DNA of 64,000 nt, taken from Panagrolaimus kolymaensis. Its lineage: Eukaryota > Nematoda > Chromadorea > Rhabditida > Panagrolaimidae. Made by a program: the position numbers and the translations under genes. The notes beneath the pieces were generated by a model. That model saw only the letters and a list, made by a program, of their open reading frames with translations, made no database searches and was not told the origin of the DNA. This document shows positions 23,165-34,476 of the stretch, in pieces. Position 1 is the stretch's first letter; the number at the start of each line of letters is the position of its first letter. The DNA is taken from the NCBI GenBank assembly GCA_028622995.1, contig JAJQJQ010000014.1, positions 3,410,001-3,474,000 of the forward strand, in the 5' to 3' direction.

Positions 23165-23429
23165 ATGCTTCTTCCTTTTATTTTCTTCTTTTTTGGAGCT
23201 CTTGGAGCCTCGGCTTCTCATGCTAATATTTTCGATAATGATATGACTGACTTTTATAAACTCATGAAAGATTTAAAAAAGAATATTAAAGATGAAATGG
23301 ATTTGGCCGAACGTCTCAATAACTTCAATAAAGCCCAACAAGATATTAAAGATTTTGAAGCTAAATATCCAAGTGCTACATTTGAAATTAATAAATTTGC
23401 TTTAATGTCTGATAATGAATTAAAACAGG
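23165..23429 (+). CDS. cathepsin propeptide (I29-like) exon without a protease
   Basis: Signal peptide MLLPFIFFFFGALGASASH, followed by a charged helical segment: FYKLMKDLKKNIKDEMDLAE, RLNNFNKAQQDIKDFEAKY, then ATFEINKFALMSDNELKQ. This matches the ERFNIN-type arrangement and the final strand of the I29 inhibitor propeptide of papain-family proteases (..iN.FaD.t.eE..). A GTAAGT donor follows at 23430. No mature protease exon is found downstream on this strand before the minus-strand receptor. A MITE sits 38 bp after the donor. It may be a truncated cathepsin gene or a stand-alone propeptide-type inhibitor. Confidence 0.6.
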
Positions 23430-23467
23430 TAAGTTCTTGAATTAATTTTAAAGTCGAAAGAAAAATT

Positions 23468-23795
23468 GGCACTTCTTCTGTATAAGCACCCCGGGTTCTG
23501 GATCTTTAAGAATCCTTTTGGGTTCTGGATCTTTAAGATTATTTATAGTATCTGGATCTTTATTTATTGGTTCTGGATCTTTAAGAATCCTTTTGGGTTC
23601 TGGATCTTTAAGATTATTTATAGGATCTGGATCTCTAATAACCTTTAAGAGTTCTGGATCTCTAAGAATCCTTTTGGGTTTTGGATCTTTTAGAATATCT
23701 TAAAAATTCAGATCCTATAAATAATGTTAAAGATCCAGATCCCAAAAAGAATCCTAAAGATCCAGAACACGGGGTGCTTATACCGAAGAAGTACC
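23468..23795. mobile_element. hAT-like MITE with internal minisatellite
   Basis: Imperfect terminal inverted repeats begin GGCACTTCTTCTGTATAAGC at the left and, read inward from the right, GGTACTTCTTCGGTATAAGC. Flanking direct repeats GAAAAATT at 23460-23467 and 23796-23803 form an 8-bp target duplication, as in hAT elements. The interior is about nine degenerate copies of a unit near TTCTGGATCTTTAAGAATCC, the last ones inverted. Total length is 328 bp with no transposase. Confidence 0.75.
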
Positions 23796-23914
23796 GAAAA
23801 ATTCTTTATGTCGAAATGGTCACCACCAAAAACTATCAAGTTTAGTACCCATCTGTTCGTTCAATCAAAAAACCACAACTGTCTAGTGTCCAAATTCTTT
23901 ACAAAAACTTTTAT

Positions 23915-25122
23915 TCATTTTTCTACACCTGAAGTGGATGAAGGAAACATAATGGGAGTAACTACACTAAATTTAAATCCAAGTTTTTTCATAATTGTTT
24001 TTGTTCCTTCAATAAAAAATTCTCTATAAGCTCGAATGAAATAAATCATAGTAATAAAATCTGCCATGGAATGATTTGCGATGAACATCATAGCATACAA
24101 ACAAAACGTCGATGACCATTTAAAACCCAAAACTGCAAAAATTAAAAATGCTGATAAGGGAAGGAGAAGTAAAATTAAAACTAATATCATTTGAATCCAT
24201 AAAGTTCGGAAGAGAATAAGCTGAAAATTTAATATCCGGTTTGGTTATTAAAAAGCCGCGTTTCCAAATTTAAATTTTGATTTATAAAAAACTCGTTACA
24301 TTTTTTTAAAAAAAATATCATTGTTACCTGCATTTTATAAGTCGATTCACTTAAAAAAGTTTTATTTTTTCTTAGCATTCTTGCAAAATTGACGTTAAGA
24401 AAAATAATTAAAAATAATACCAAAATGAGAACTATAATTACGATAGCCGATGAAATATTTGACATATTTCCATTTAATATTGGATTATATGCAAATATAG
24501 TGGGTTCACAATCAAAAAAATATTCAAATATTTCATTTTGTTGAATTAAACTTTCCTTTACTTCTTCAACGTTTGCGGGTAAAGCAAGGATTAAAGGAAT
24601 GCATAAAATAGTTTGAGCACCAAAAAATACGGTAACATACAGAATAATTCGAAAGGGCATAAAATTAGCTAATTTATAAAATGAGGAAAATGGCGAAGCC
24701 TGAAAATATTGATGAATAAGTGAGGCACCTAACGAAAAACCCATTCCCACACTAATAATCATTAAAAGTATAATTTGAAACTATGGAAATGAGGGCCTTA
24801 ACTTATTCAAAGGTCCATAACTATATGCAGCAAAAAATGGCCATAATACTATAGGCTTCCATAAACTCATATATAAATCAAATGAAAAACTCCAAAATAT
24901 TTGATGCAGCAAATACCATTTATATCCACCCATTTCTTTAGTGGATTTAGTTATAATTATATAAACCATAAAAATAAATAATATTGCTGTAAATATAAAT
25001 GTTATATCCCAATATATCCCATATATTTGATTTAAATGTGGATGATGCAAATCTTCCAAAGTATAAATGGAATAATTTACATTGAAATTTAAATTAATTA
25101 TATCCATTCGAAATTTGTTCAC
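23915..25122 (-). pseudogene. 7TM chemoreceptor, Srh/Sri-like, with in-frame TAG
   Basis: Paralogue of the receptors at 0.5-3 kb: exon 1 is 24328-25122 and exon 2 is 23915-24220, with the same phase 0 intron after YKMQ and the same start type (FNVNYSIYTLED). A TAG at 24781-24783 interrupts exon 1 after KLRPSFP, and the frame resumes immediately as FQIILLM, matching IYQIVLLCN in the paralogue. Nothing else is damaged. It is a single nonsense change in an otherwise complete receptor, so recently inactivated or a sequence error. Confidence 0.8.
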
Positions 25123-25941
25123 TAACTATAATTTTCGAAGATTGTCACAGTAGAAAACTGACTTTTTTACTTAGCCCTTTTGCGACAATAAAACATCACA
25201 AATTTTTTTTAAAGAATAAAATTTTTTTATATATGTATGCAAAAGAGAAAAAAAGGCTTTAATTTATGACAGCTGTAAACAATATTTTTTATAGAGAATT
25301 TCATCCGAAAAAAGGAACAATAGTAAAAAAATAAATTTCATCAACGTATACATAAAAATAATTTCAGGTGGAAAGCGGTTTTCAAGAAAAAAAAGATAAG
25401 AATAGAAAGTTTTGGAAGAAGTAAATTTTAATTAATTCGTTTACGAAAGTATGACGACGTTGCAGTGAAAATACATACTTGCCTTTAAAATTATTAAGCA
25501 CATTTATTTCTTCTTCAAAAATCTTTCTAACTAACTTATGTTTTACTAAAATTTAAAAAAATTTACACTATATCCAGATCAGTGAAAATGTAAAGCGGCT
25601 ATGAATAAAAAAAATTGATTATAATTTACAAATTTAAATGTAAAATCAAAAATTCTTTTATTATGTTTTTTTCTTCTTCTTCTGGTGTGTACTTTATTTC
25701 TTATTACAAAATATTTTTTTCCTTCTGTTTTTAGCTTGTTAAATTGTGATATTTTAAGACGTTATGAAAATGTCAAAATTCCCAGGTGTTTTATTTATAT
25801 AATTTTAGTACTATGAAACAATATTTTTCAAAGAAAAAAACATAGTTATTGTTTGGTAAAAGTTAAACAAATGACAATCATTTTTTAATCAGTCAATTTG
25901 TTATTCCGTTGAATGTAGTTGAGCATTTAATTTCATCGTTC
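25123..25941. other. intergenic
   Basis: AT-rich spacer between two minus-strand receptors. Nothing recognised. Confidence 0.4.
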
Positions 25942-27021
25942 TTAAATTTTAGCATTCGACACAATCCTTGATTGAATAGGCGTTATTAAAGTTGTTTTCG
26001 GTTTAAAAGTAAACTTCAAAGTAAGAATTTCTTTCACCACTTTTCGATATGATTTAACCACAGATACAACTACGATGACATTAAAAATTGGATAAAGTTG
26101 AAGTATGGAACATGCAATCAAGCTTAAAGTTGGATAATTAACATCAGGTAAAAGTATTAGGGCAAGCCATAAAAATACAGATAACCCGACACCAATTGAT
26201 ACACATATTTGAGCAAGAAAAGTTTGGAGCATTAAAGAAAATTGTTGTTTAGTTTCTTTTGAAAGTTGAAAATGAGTATTTTTTCCATAATTAAAACTTT
26301 CTTTTATAAGCCAAATAATTATAATTACATGAAACATAGCAGTAATTCCTCCCATAAATAAAGCAGCTATAAAATTAAAATCCCAATTAGATTTAATGAT
26401 AAATAGCGAAGGCTGAGAATCAATTAAGAGATTTACGTTTTTGACATTTTGATTTAAAATATCTCGAGCTTTAGCATCATCGATACTATTCAACGCAAAG
26501 TTAACAAAAGATGCAAAAAGTAATATCATCGTCAAAACCATGGTTCCATAAACTAATATGCGAAGGAATTTAGCTCGGGCTTTAGAAGAATAAACACGAA
26601 TAATTAAAAAATGTCGTTCAGTCATTGTTGCAAGAAGGACATGAACCATTGGAAAAATCAAGAACACCATCATTACACAACTTAGTCCCGAATAAATTGA
26701 AGATATGGGTGCTGCTAAACCCACAGGATAAATAATATTAAATGGGAAAAGTTTGAATGGTTTTATCAACATAAACATCATTTCTAACATCATTGCAATA
26801 AAAATGTAAGCTAACATAAGAATACGAAAAGTAAACATTTGTTTTGTGGAACAATGAATAATTAAAAATGCATAAAAGCTTTGGGCTAAAATGCTTAAAA
26901 CAAATGAAAAATAACTACAAATTTTAAAAATGTTAATAATTTCAAAATTTATTATATCCGAAACATTATAAATCATTGAAAATAGATTTGAAAGGAAGAT
27001 ATGTAAATTATTACAACACAC
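25942..27021 (-). CDS. 7TM chemoreceptor, single exon
   Basis: Uninterrupted frame, 359 residues from the first ATG. The start is more likely the Met at about 26976 (MIYNVSDIINFEI), since the related fragment at 29408 starts there (MNYNVSDIINFKT). Seven hydrophobic helices can be counted. The last helix and tail read IFNVIVVVSVVKSYRKVVKE, with the YR pair usual for Srh/Sri/Str receptors. It belongs to a different subfamily from the MDxGVNYS receptors. It appears intact. Confidence 0.8.
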   Translation of the reverse strand: MCCNNLHIFLSNLFSMIYNVSDIINFEIINIFKICSYFSFVLSILAQSFYAFLIIHCSTKQMFTFRILMLAYIFIAMMLEMMFMLIKPFKLFPFNIIYPVGLAAPISSIYSGLSCVMMVFLIFPMVHVLLATMTERHFLIIRVYSSKARAKFLRILVYGTMVLTMILLFASFVNFALNSIDDAKARDILNQNVKNVNLLIDSQPSLFIIKSNWDFNFIAALFMGGITAMFHVIIIIWLIKESFNYGKNTHFQLSKETKQQFSLMLQTFLAQICVSIGVGLSVFLWLALILLPDVNYPTLSLIACSILQLYPIFNVIVVVSVVKSYRKVVKEILTLKFTFKPKTTLITPIQSRIVSNAKI

Positions 27022-27353
27022 AAATAATAATATTTACAGAAAAATAAATTTAGCTAAAAAGCTTATGTTGTTCGGGCATCTATCTATGTAGCTTTGAAAT
27101 GTAAAACTTTAAAAATTAAAAAAAAAAGATATCACGAGCTTTATCACCTGTTTTACTGACTGTTAATTCTATGAAAATTAATACATATTTTACATAAAAT
27201 AATCACCTGTTGTTTTAACAAAAAAATATGAGAAAAGTCAAACGCTGCTGCTTGTGTCATAAAAGTGGCATCTAGTTAGTCATAATAAAAAATTTAATAA
27301 ATGTTATTTTAAAAAGTTTTAATATTTCTTTTTTGACCTTTTAAAATTAGGAC
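27022..27353. other. upstream spacer of the receptor
   Basis: AT-rich, ending in ATTAGGAC (27346-27353), which is the left target duplication of the next element. Confidence 0.4.
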
Positions 27354-28236
27354 CAGTGTTGTCGATTATTCGATTAATCGAACGATTAATCGAAAAATAA
27401 CCGATCGAAATTCGATTATTTTCGATTAATCGATTCGATTAATCGAGACTTTCGATTTTCGATTAATCGATCGATAATCGATAATCGAAAAATTTCGATT
27501 AATTTCGATTAATCGAAATCGATAATCGAAGCATCCGATTATCGATTAATCGAATGACAAAATTTACGTTTTTTACCTCAAAATAAGCCCTAATTTGACT
27601 ATTTTTTGCCTGAAAATTTTTTCCAATTCTGTTTTTTTGTGTATTTTTTACCTATTTAAACTTTTATAAGCTATTTTTTCCTTATTTCTGAATTCTCAAA
27701 AATATTTTTTCATTAGTTTCCTACTTATGGTTCCAAAATTTGAGAAAACATTCTTGTGGTTTTATAATCTTTACAAATTACTCATGAAAGTCTGGATACT
27801 CTCATAAACTAACTTAAAAGTGGTGTAATCCATATTTTTATAAAATGTGTAAACAATTATAGCCTCTTTTTTTACGCAAAATTATGTATTCCAGGCTTTT
27901 GATGATTCGACAAAACATTAATGTACTCATAAAAGAAATTTTCAAATCTATTATTTTAGACTAAAAAAATATTTTAAATGTGTTTTTATGTTTTGAATTC
28001 GAATTTAAAGTCGAAATTTTTATCACCTTATTAAATTTTGTAATAAAAAAATATGGTTTTTAATAACTAAAAAAATTCGATTAATCGAATCGATTAATTT
28101 GCCGATTAATCGAAAATCGATAATCGAGACTTTCGATTTTCGATTAATCGATCGATAATCGATAACCGAAAACTTTCGATTAATTTCGATTAATCGAAAT
28201 CGATAATCGAAGGATTTCGATTAATCGACAACACTG
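27354..28236. mobile_element. non-autonomous hAT element
   Basis: Starts CAGTGTTGTCGATTA and ends TAATCGACAACACTG, a perfect 15-bp terminal inverted repeat of the hAT CAGTG type. It is flanked by an 8-bp direct repeat ATTAGGAC (27346-27353 and 28237-28244). About 190 bp at the left end and 165 bp at the right end are filled with ATTAATCGA-type palindromic repeats in inverted arrangement; the middle is unique AT-rich DNA. Length is 883 bp with no transposase frame. Confidence 0.9.
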
Positions 28237-28298
28237 ATTAGGACCGCTCAAGTAAAAAGGGACACAATGAAACAAATATGCGTTTCTCTTTCAAATGA

Positions 28299-29408
28299 AT
28301 AATTTTGTTAATTTGAAATTTGTAACTTTTTTATCAGTTTTTAAATGTGTCACAGAAATTGAATTTTTTTGTTTAAACGAAAATTTTAAGGTTAGCATTT
28401 GTTTCACCACTTTACGATATGGTTTAACAACAGAAACAACCACGATAACGTCAATAAAAGGGTATAGAAGCATTATACCAGCTGAAATTAAGCTTAAAGT
28501 TGGATAATTTACATCTGGGAGAAATATTAATATAATCCATAAAGTTATGGATAAGCCTTAAGTAAGGCATAAAATGTTTTTATTCTTACCAATAATTTTT
28601 TTTATGTTTATTTTAATTTTTCTACAAAACATTTCCTTGAAAACTAATGTTTTTCATTAAGTTTTCAATAAACCTTCTTTTGTATCGTTTGCTTTTTTCC
28701 GTATTCAAGTAGTCAAAAGTATTTTTTCCCCCCAGTAGGAATTTTTTTTTATTCGATACGTTTTTTCAGTATGTTATTAGGATTAATCGTAGTGGATTAC
28801 ATTTTTGGCGACCTTGAAAAAAATGGAGGTTCTCCTTTGGGATATATTAAAACTTACAAATTTTAAACTTTGAGGACCTGGAACTCAAGAATGAGTAAGA
28901 GTAAAATTCTGAAACTTGTCGAAAACGTTAATCTACGCTATAAATAACCCCTAGAGCAACCCACAAAAAATTAATAATAGAATTTTGGATTTTCGTGGTG
29001 AGACATTCTGTAACTCAATTTCCACCTAAATGTTCTATAAATCTGAGTTCAGATTCGTGTTCTACGTAATTTTTAACCCTAGTATCCGAGTTTTCAGCCT
29101 CGGTTAACCATAGATGAGTTTTTTCATGTCCGCCCCTGTCTCGAATCAAAAAAATATTCGATTATAATATTAAATGGAAAAAGTTTGAAAGGTTTTATCA
29201 GCAAAAATATTAATTCTAATAAAAAACTAATGAAATTATAAGACAGCATTAGAATTCGAAAAGCAAGCATTTCTTTTGTTGAACAATGTATAATTAAAAA
29301 AGCATAAAAGCATTGTGCCAAAGTACACAAAACAAATGTAAAATAACTATAAATTTTAAATATTTCAATAGTTTTAAAATTAATTATATCCGAAACGTTG
29401 TAATTCAT
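28299..29408 (-). pseudogene. split remnant of a 7TM chemoreceptor
   Basis: The N-terminal part (29150-29408) reads MNYNVSDIINFKT through LLIKPFKLFPFNII, and the C-terminal part (28299-28558) reads LSITLWIILIFLPDVNYPTL through VVKPYRKVVKQ. Both align with the intact receptor at 25942-27021. The middle (TM3-TM5) is gone, replaced by about 590 bp of unrelated sequence. It is a dead tandem copy broken by deletion and insertion. Confidence 0.8.
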
Positions 29409-30900
29409 TGAAATCTATGTTGCCGTCTCAAAAATATTGAAACCTACAACAACAAAAAAATTAATTTTTTACAATAATGGCGTAATTTTTTGTATGTTGT
29501 GTCCAAGTAGCAGAAAATATAAATAATGAAAGATAATATAAAACAATAACTTTTTCTTTTTTCACCTGTTTTCCCGACATTTCTTTGAAAAATAAATATT
29601 TTTTTAAATTAAAAAAAAGACTGCGTTTGTGTTTGCTTTTAAAAAGAAACCCAATTTTTTTGGTTCAAATGTTTAAATTTATGTACGACATCAGACAGAA
29701 TAAAGGCTTCAAAAAGAATTTTTGGATTTGATGAAAGCAATAACAACAAAAAATTTCCAGAAATTGAAATTAAGATTGTAAAAAGCATGATAAATTTTAA
29801 TTTTTTTTAATTTTGTGTTTTGTTTTAATTTCTTTATTCTTTGTTTATGGTGATTAAAGGAGAATATCAATGCGAAAAAAAGAGTGACAGTAATTATGTA
29901 TTTTATTCTCGTTTGTTTTTTTGGGCTTTTTTTACAAAATCCATGATTAAAAAATAATTTTTTTTAGCACTATTTTTTTTTGTGAATAGTTGCCCGGCCA
30001 ACCGACGACAGTTTTGTTTGGATTTTTTTAGTTATTGAAAAAAAATTGTTTCACAGTGCGATCGAGGGCCCACTTAGAAAATAAAGAGTTCGAAAGAAAA
30101 CAAAGGTTTTTGACCGAAAACGAGAATAAAAAGAATGGCAGCTGTTTTTAAATTATTTATTTTTGATAGAAAACCATAAAAACCGCTGACCCGCCATTTT
30201 TTTCTATAATCCATTTCTATCTTTGCCGTTCATTTTTTGAACATCCCTTATTTTATTTTTTTTGAATATTTTAAACATTTTTTTTACATTTTTTTCAACG
30301 TTTTGTCTCATCGTCCTTTGATGGGTTTATTAACAATGATCAATATTAATAATACTGAAGAAGAGAATGTTATGTATAAAAATTATATGCATCAACCTTT
30401 TATCATCGTCGCGAAAGGCAAATTCTATGCCATTCGTGATGGATGAATTGTAACAAACAGAATAGTAAATAATAAAAGTGGCAAATTTTTGCCAATTTGT
30501 GAAAAAGCAATGGACAAATTTGGAAATATTTTAAAAATTGATAATTTTTTTCTCAGCCATGTGCCAATATGCTTTTTTCGTCACTTTTATCCATGGTTAA
30601 AAAAATTAGACCTCAAAAACTTATGCGAAAGCGAAAGCAGACAGAAGCAGTTCAAACAAACAACAGGCATTAAAATCAATACATAAAAAAACTTGAACGA
30701 AGCCTCCATTGTTTTCTTTTGTTTTTATATGATTTTTCTTGCCATTGTGCCTGTCAAAAAAAATGATTAATTTTTTCTTCTTCTTTTTGGCGCCATTTTT
30801 TGTTTTTTTTTTTGTGCACAAGTGGCATGCCTACGACGACGTATTGGCTTTTTTGTTAGTTGTTTTTGTTTCTATTGTTTTTGATTGAAAGCTAAAAAAA
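29409..30900. other. intergenic, 1.5 kb
   Basis: No supported gene. A frame at 30237-30446 has coding-like composition in its second half (HQPFIIVAKGKFYAIRDG) but no recognisable domain or splice partner. Confidence 0.4.
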
Positions 30901-32020
30901 ATGATTTTTTCATTTTTAAAAAAGCTTTTGTTTCCCAAAGATCCGCCGACGACTATTACTTTACTTAATATTAATGATAAAAACAATTCTTCTTCTTCTC
31001 GCGAAATTCTTCCAAACAACAACCAAAAAATAAATTTTAAAGATACTTTTAAAAATCAAAAATTTGCTTTACCTGAATATATTCTTGAACGATTATTAAA
31101 TACCACAAACGGAAAACTTTATGATAAACTTATTCGAACATGCAAATATTTTTATTCACAAAATCGCAAAGTTACTGTAAACCATTTTCGAATTAGTTAT
31201 TCAGATTTGCCTTCGTCCTTAAAAAAATTTTATATCAAACGATTTTCAACTTGTTCTTATTCCTTGCCTTCTAAAATTTGGATAATCGATGAGTTTCATT
31301 TTAATTTATACGAATCCTTTGAAATGAAAAAAATTATTCCAAATATATATCGATGCGATGCCGCTTCGGTCTATTTTGGGAATGCAAAATTAACCGAAAA
31401 TGAATTCAATTTTATTATTAATCCAAACACGGTGAAAGATCTTTATTTGGATTGTGTAAAAATTTTTGATTCGAATGGTTGCGAACTTAATCTAACTAAA
31501 ATTATTTCTAAAATTCTGAATGCAACAAAAATTGGGTATGTAACTTTTCTTTTCTTATCATTGTCTTTGGGCAACAAAAATGATGGCTTTAGTTATTTTT
31601 TTTGGACCAGACAAAGATAAAAAAAACGAAATGACAATCAGTAAATCTCCGTTCAAAAAATTGTAAAAGTCATAAAAAAATTTTAGCTTTTATCTCGGCT
31701 TTGGACTTCCACACCAAACAGAAAATCTTTCATCATTATTAATGAATGCCAAAATTGAATCATTTAAAATTGTTAATGTTCGAGAAAAGTTTGATGTTGT
31801 CGATTATTTTCAATTCCTTGGAGTATGTTTATGAAAATAAAATTTAAAAAATATATATTTTTTATACTTTTTTCAGGAAAACATTGCTGAAAAAGCAAAC
31901 CTTATCCTTCACTATCACCCTGGAGCAAGCGAAAAAACAATTCAAAATGCTAAAATGGCTTTCCGCGACTTCACAAACAATTCTCAAAACAAACGGAAAA
32001 TAAAATTTGATTGTCAATAA
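30901..32020 (+). CDS. F-box-like protein
   Basis: Three exons (30901-31535, 31687-31822, 31877-32020) give 304 residues with agreeing phases. After a serine/asparagine-rich N-terminus, residues about 58-85 read LPEYILERLLNT...KLYDKLIRTCKYFYSQNRK, the F-box-like opening with the CKYF core common in nematode F-box families. A repetitive C-terminal substrate region follows with IYRCDAASVYFGNAKLTENE and NPNTVKDLYLDCVKI, as in nematode F-box paralogues. F-box proteins link targets to SCF ubiquitin ligases; the target here is unknown. The F-box call rests on pattern only. Confidence 0.6.
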
Positions 32021-32467
32021 ATTGTTCTTGTTAGATGTTGCAAATGATAAAAAAAGTTTCTTGAACGCAAAATTCAATGTTTTTTGTTAATCTTTTTTTG
32101 TTATTAAATAAAAAAAATAAAGAAAAAAAATAACTTTCTGAGTAAGAAAAAAAACGTATTTAATAACTTTGCAAAAAAAAAAGAAAGCTGAGTCTATTTT
32201 TAAACTTTTTATTCTTTACCAAAACACACTTTATGTTTAATACATTTAATTATGAAATTGCTATAGCAACCATCAAGAGAAACCATACAAGTTCTAAAGG
32301 TCAGTAAAAGATGTAAAGAAACTAAAATATTTTATTGTTAATAAACTTTTGCTTTTTTTCCAGTGAGCTTTTTGATAAATGTAGCAAGCTTGAAGTTAAG
32401 TGAAGCTCAAACCAGAAATTTTTTGGGCTGACTTGATTCTGTTATAAAATTCCATACAAAAAAAAAC

Positions 32468-33449
32468 ATGAATGCTACATTTAACGATTTTTTATTAATT
32501 TATTTTGGTTGCGGACTATTTATTTCATTGGTATTGATTCTATTTTATTATTTTAAATCCTTAAATTCGAAATGGTTAAAAACACGAAATTATGATCCTG
32601 AGCAAGGCAGTCATGTTCCTCAAGGCTAGTTCTCAATCCAAATTTTCCTAAACAAAAGTCTAAGATTTTAGTTATTTCTGCCGCCTCATTACCTTCTTCA
32701 TCTCGACATAATGGTTTGAATGATAATGAAGCTCAAAAAGAAAACAGTAATGTACAAAATAAAATACAAGAGCAAAAAAGTCCTCAAATTTATGTTACTA
32801 CCAGTTCTAAAAAAGGCATGTTTATTATAATTTTTTTTAAACTTTTTAAAATATAAAGTATTAACCTTTTGACAAAGACTTTTAAATTTCAGATAGGAAT
32901 CATAGTTGTCAGCCACAACACAAATTGAAAGTCGAAAGAAATATATTGAAATCGAGATCGTTGTCTCTTCCTCCACAAAATTCTAGGCGAAATCGAGAAC
33001 CCAAAAGGAAAATTTGTTCCTTACCTTCTGATTTGTTTGGAAACAACGTAAATGTAAGTCTAATTAAGGTTAGGTATTTAGAAATGATTTTTGTTGTTGA
33101 TTTTTTTCTGACTTAAAGTTGCAGCCGTTAAGAAATAATAAAAAATTATTAAGTTTCGAATAAAATTATCGATGATTATTTTTTTCAGCTTTACACAGCT
33201 ATCGACAACACCAAACGTGGAATCACGCATGTTCAAATTAGACATGGAAATGATTTTGGCGATGAAGAAATGATTATAAACTATCTCCAAAAAACACTTG
33301 TCTCAAAAAAATTTATCGAAAAAGACTCAGAAAGAGTGAATCGGTATTTTTGGAGAATTTCAGCAAAAACAAGTCTTATCACAGTTCTAGAGCCATGTGG
33401 AGAAGATTTTGAATTAATAACTGCATATAAAACTTCCCGACGTTACTAA
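32468..33449 (+). CDS. single-pass membrane protein of unknown function
   Basis: Four exons, 32468-32624, 32672-32815, 32893-33053 and 33189-33449, give 240 residues in one frame if introns 1 and 2 use GC donors (AAG/GCTAGT and AAG/GCATGT); the third is a normal GTAAGT. A short N-terminus precedes one membrane helix (residues about 9-28, LLIYFGCGLFISLVLILFYY). A basic, serine-rich linker follows (KVERNILKSRSLSLPPQN), then a C-terminal region with THVQIRHGNDFGDEEM and ISAKTSLITVLEPCGEDF. Topology would place the C-terminus in the cytosol. No family recognised. If the GC donors are not used, the product would be a 52-residue membrane peptide. Confidence 0.55.
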
Positions 33450-34056
33450 AAATTAACATTCCTTTTTAAAAATTTCTTTTACACAAATTCATATTTGTTC
33501 ATTAAACATTTACATTTTCACAAAAAATAAAACGTTTTTAATAAGCATATGCAAGGGCCATAGTGACTTATCAAAGGACACACAAGTGCGCGAAATTTAC
33601 AATATTTTGTTATAAAAAAATGAAATTTTGTATTCCTTGTTACCCTTTTTACAGTCATAAATGTTGTGATTCAGACGCAATTTTTTGATATCAAAAATAT
33701 CAAAAGAAACATAACTTTACGAAAAAAATGGAGGAATAACAGTGATGATTCAGTAAACAAAAAAGTTCGGAACACATTCTAGGGAGACAAAATTAAATAA
33801 TATTTTCTTTTTTTAGAAATTAATTTACATTTTAATCGAAGAATTGCATATTCTTCGAAGCGATTATATTTAACGAATTTATAATTATTTATCTTAGCTT
33901 CGGGGTATTTATTTAAGTTATTTTTATTTTTTTTATTGTTTCAAATCCTTAAACTTGCTATGTTTAAAAAAATGTGATTATATAAAAAGAAAAAAAAAGA
34001 AAAAAAATGTTAAAATTAGAACGAAACTACAAAACCAAAGCATTCTAAAAAAATTT
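33450..34056. other. intergenic between convergent genes
   Basis: AT-rich; nothing recognised. Confidence 0.4.
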
Positions 34057-34476
34057 TTAAGTCGTCGTAGGTGGAACCGCTGTTATTGAAACCGTTGCAT
34101 TAAAGCCTGGTGGAATTTTCGAGTTGAAGTCATTTTGTGTTTCAGAAATGGAAGCATTTTCACTTTTTACACTATTTATAGCTGAATTAAAACCCAATCC
34201 AAAAATAATTCCAAATATAATTGCAGGAATAATAAGAGTGCAGCATAGAGCTGCAAGAATAAACCATTTTTTTGATGCCCCTTTTTTGGGTCTTTGACGT
34301 TCATCAACAACAACATCATCTTTGAAAATACTTTCCCTGGCTTCAGCTTCATCAGTTTTTATAGTTGTTTCAATTTCAGCCATTTCTTCACCAACTTCAG
34401 ATGAAGTTACATTGTTGCGATTATTTAGATGCGGGGTTTTTGAGACAAATTTTATCATTAACTTTTTTTTTGACAA
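34057..34476 (-). CDS. membrane-anchor stub related to the serpin-like array
   Basis: A 139-residue frame with a charged cytoplasmic N-terminus, basic PKKGASKKWF, a membrane helix with adjacent cysteines (ILAALCCTLIIPAIIFGIIF) and a short extracellular tail with N-glycosylation sites (NAS, NAT). It resembles the first exons of the four serpin-like genes just upstream on the same strand, but has no serpin-like exons after it. Either a truncated copy or a gene for the anchor alone. Confidence 0.5.
   Translation of the reverse strand: MSKKKLMIKFVSKTPHLNNRNNVTSSEVGEEMAEIETTIKTDEAEARESIFKDDVVVDERQRPKKGASKKWFILAALCCTLIIPAIIFGIIFGLGFNSAINSVKSENASISETQNDFNSKIPPGFNATVSITAVPPTTT

Noticed and set aside
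23480..23760. regularly spaced repeats resembling a CRISPR array
   Set aside because: Eukaryotic context, degenerate units without spacers, and they lie inside an element with TIRs and target duplications.
27360..28230. ATTAATCGA satellite
   Set aside because: The repeats are confined to the ends of one hAT-type element with exact borders.
30237..30446. 69-residue plus-strand frame
   Set aside because: Part looks protein-like, but there is no domain, no splice partner and no paralogue in the window.
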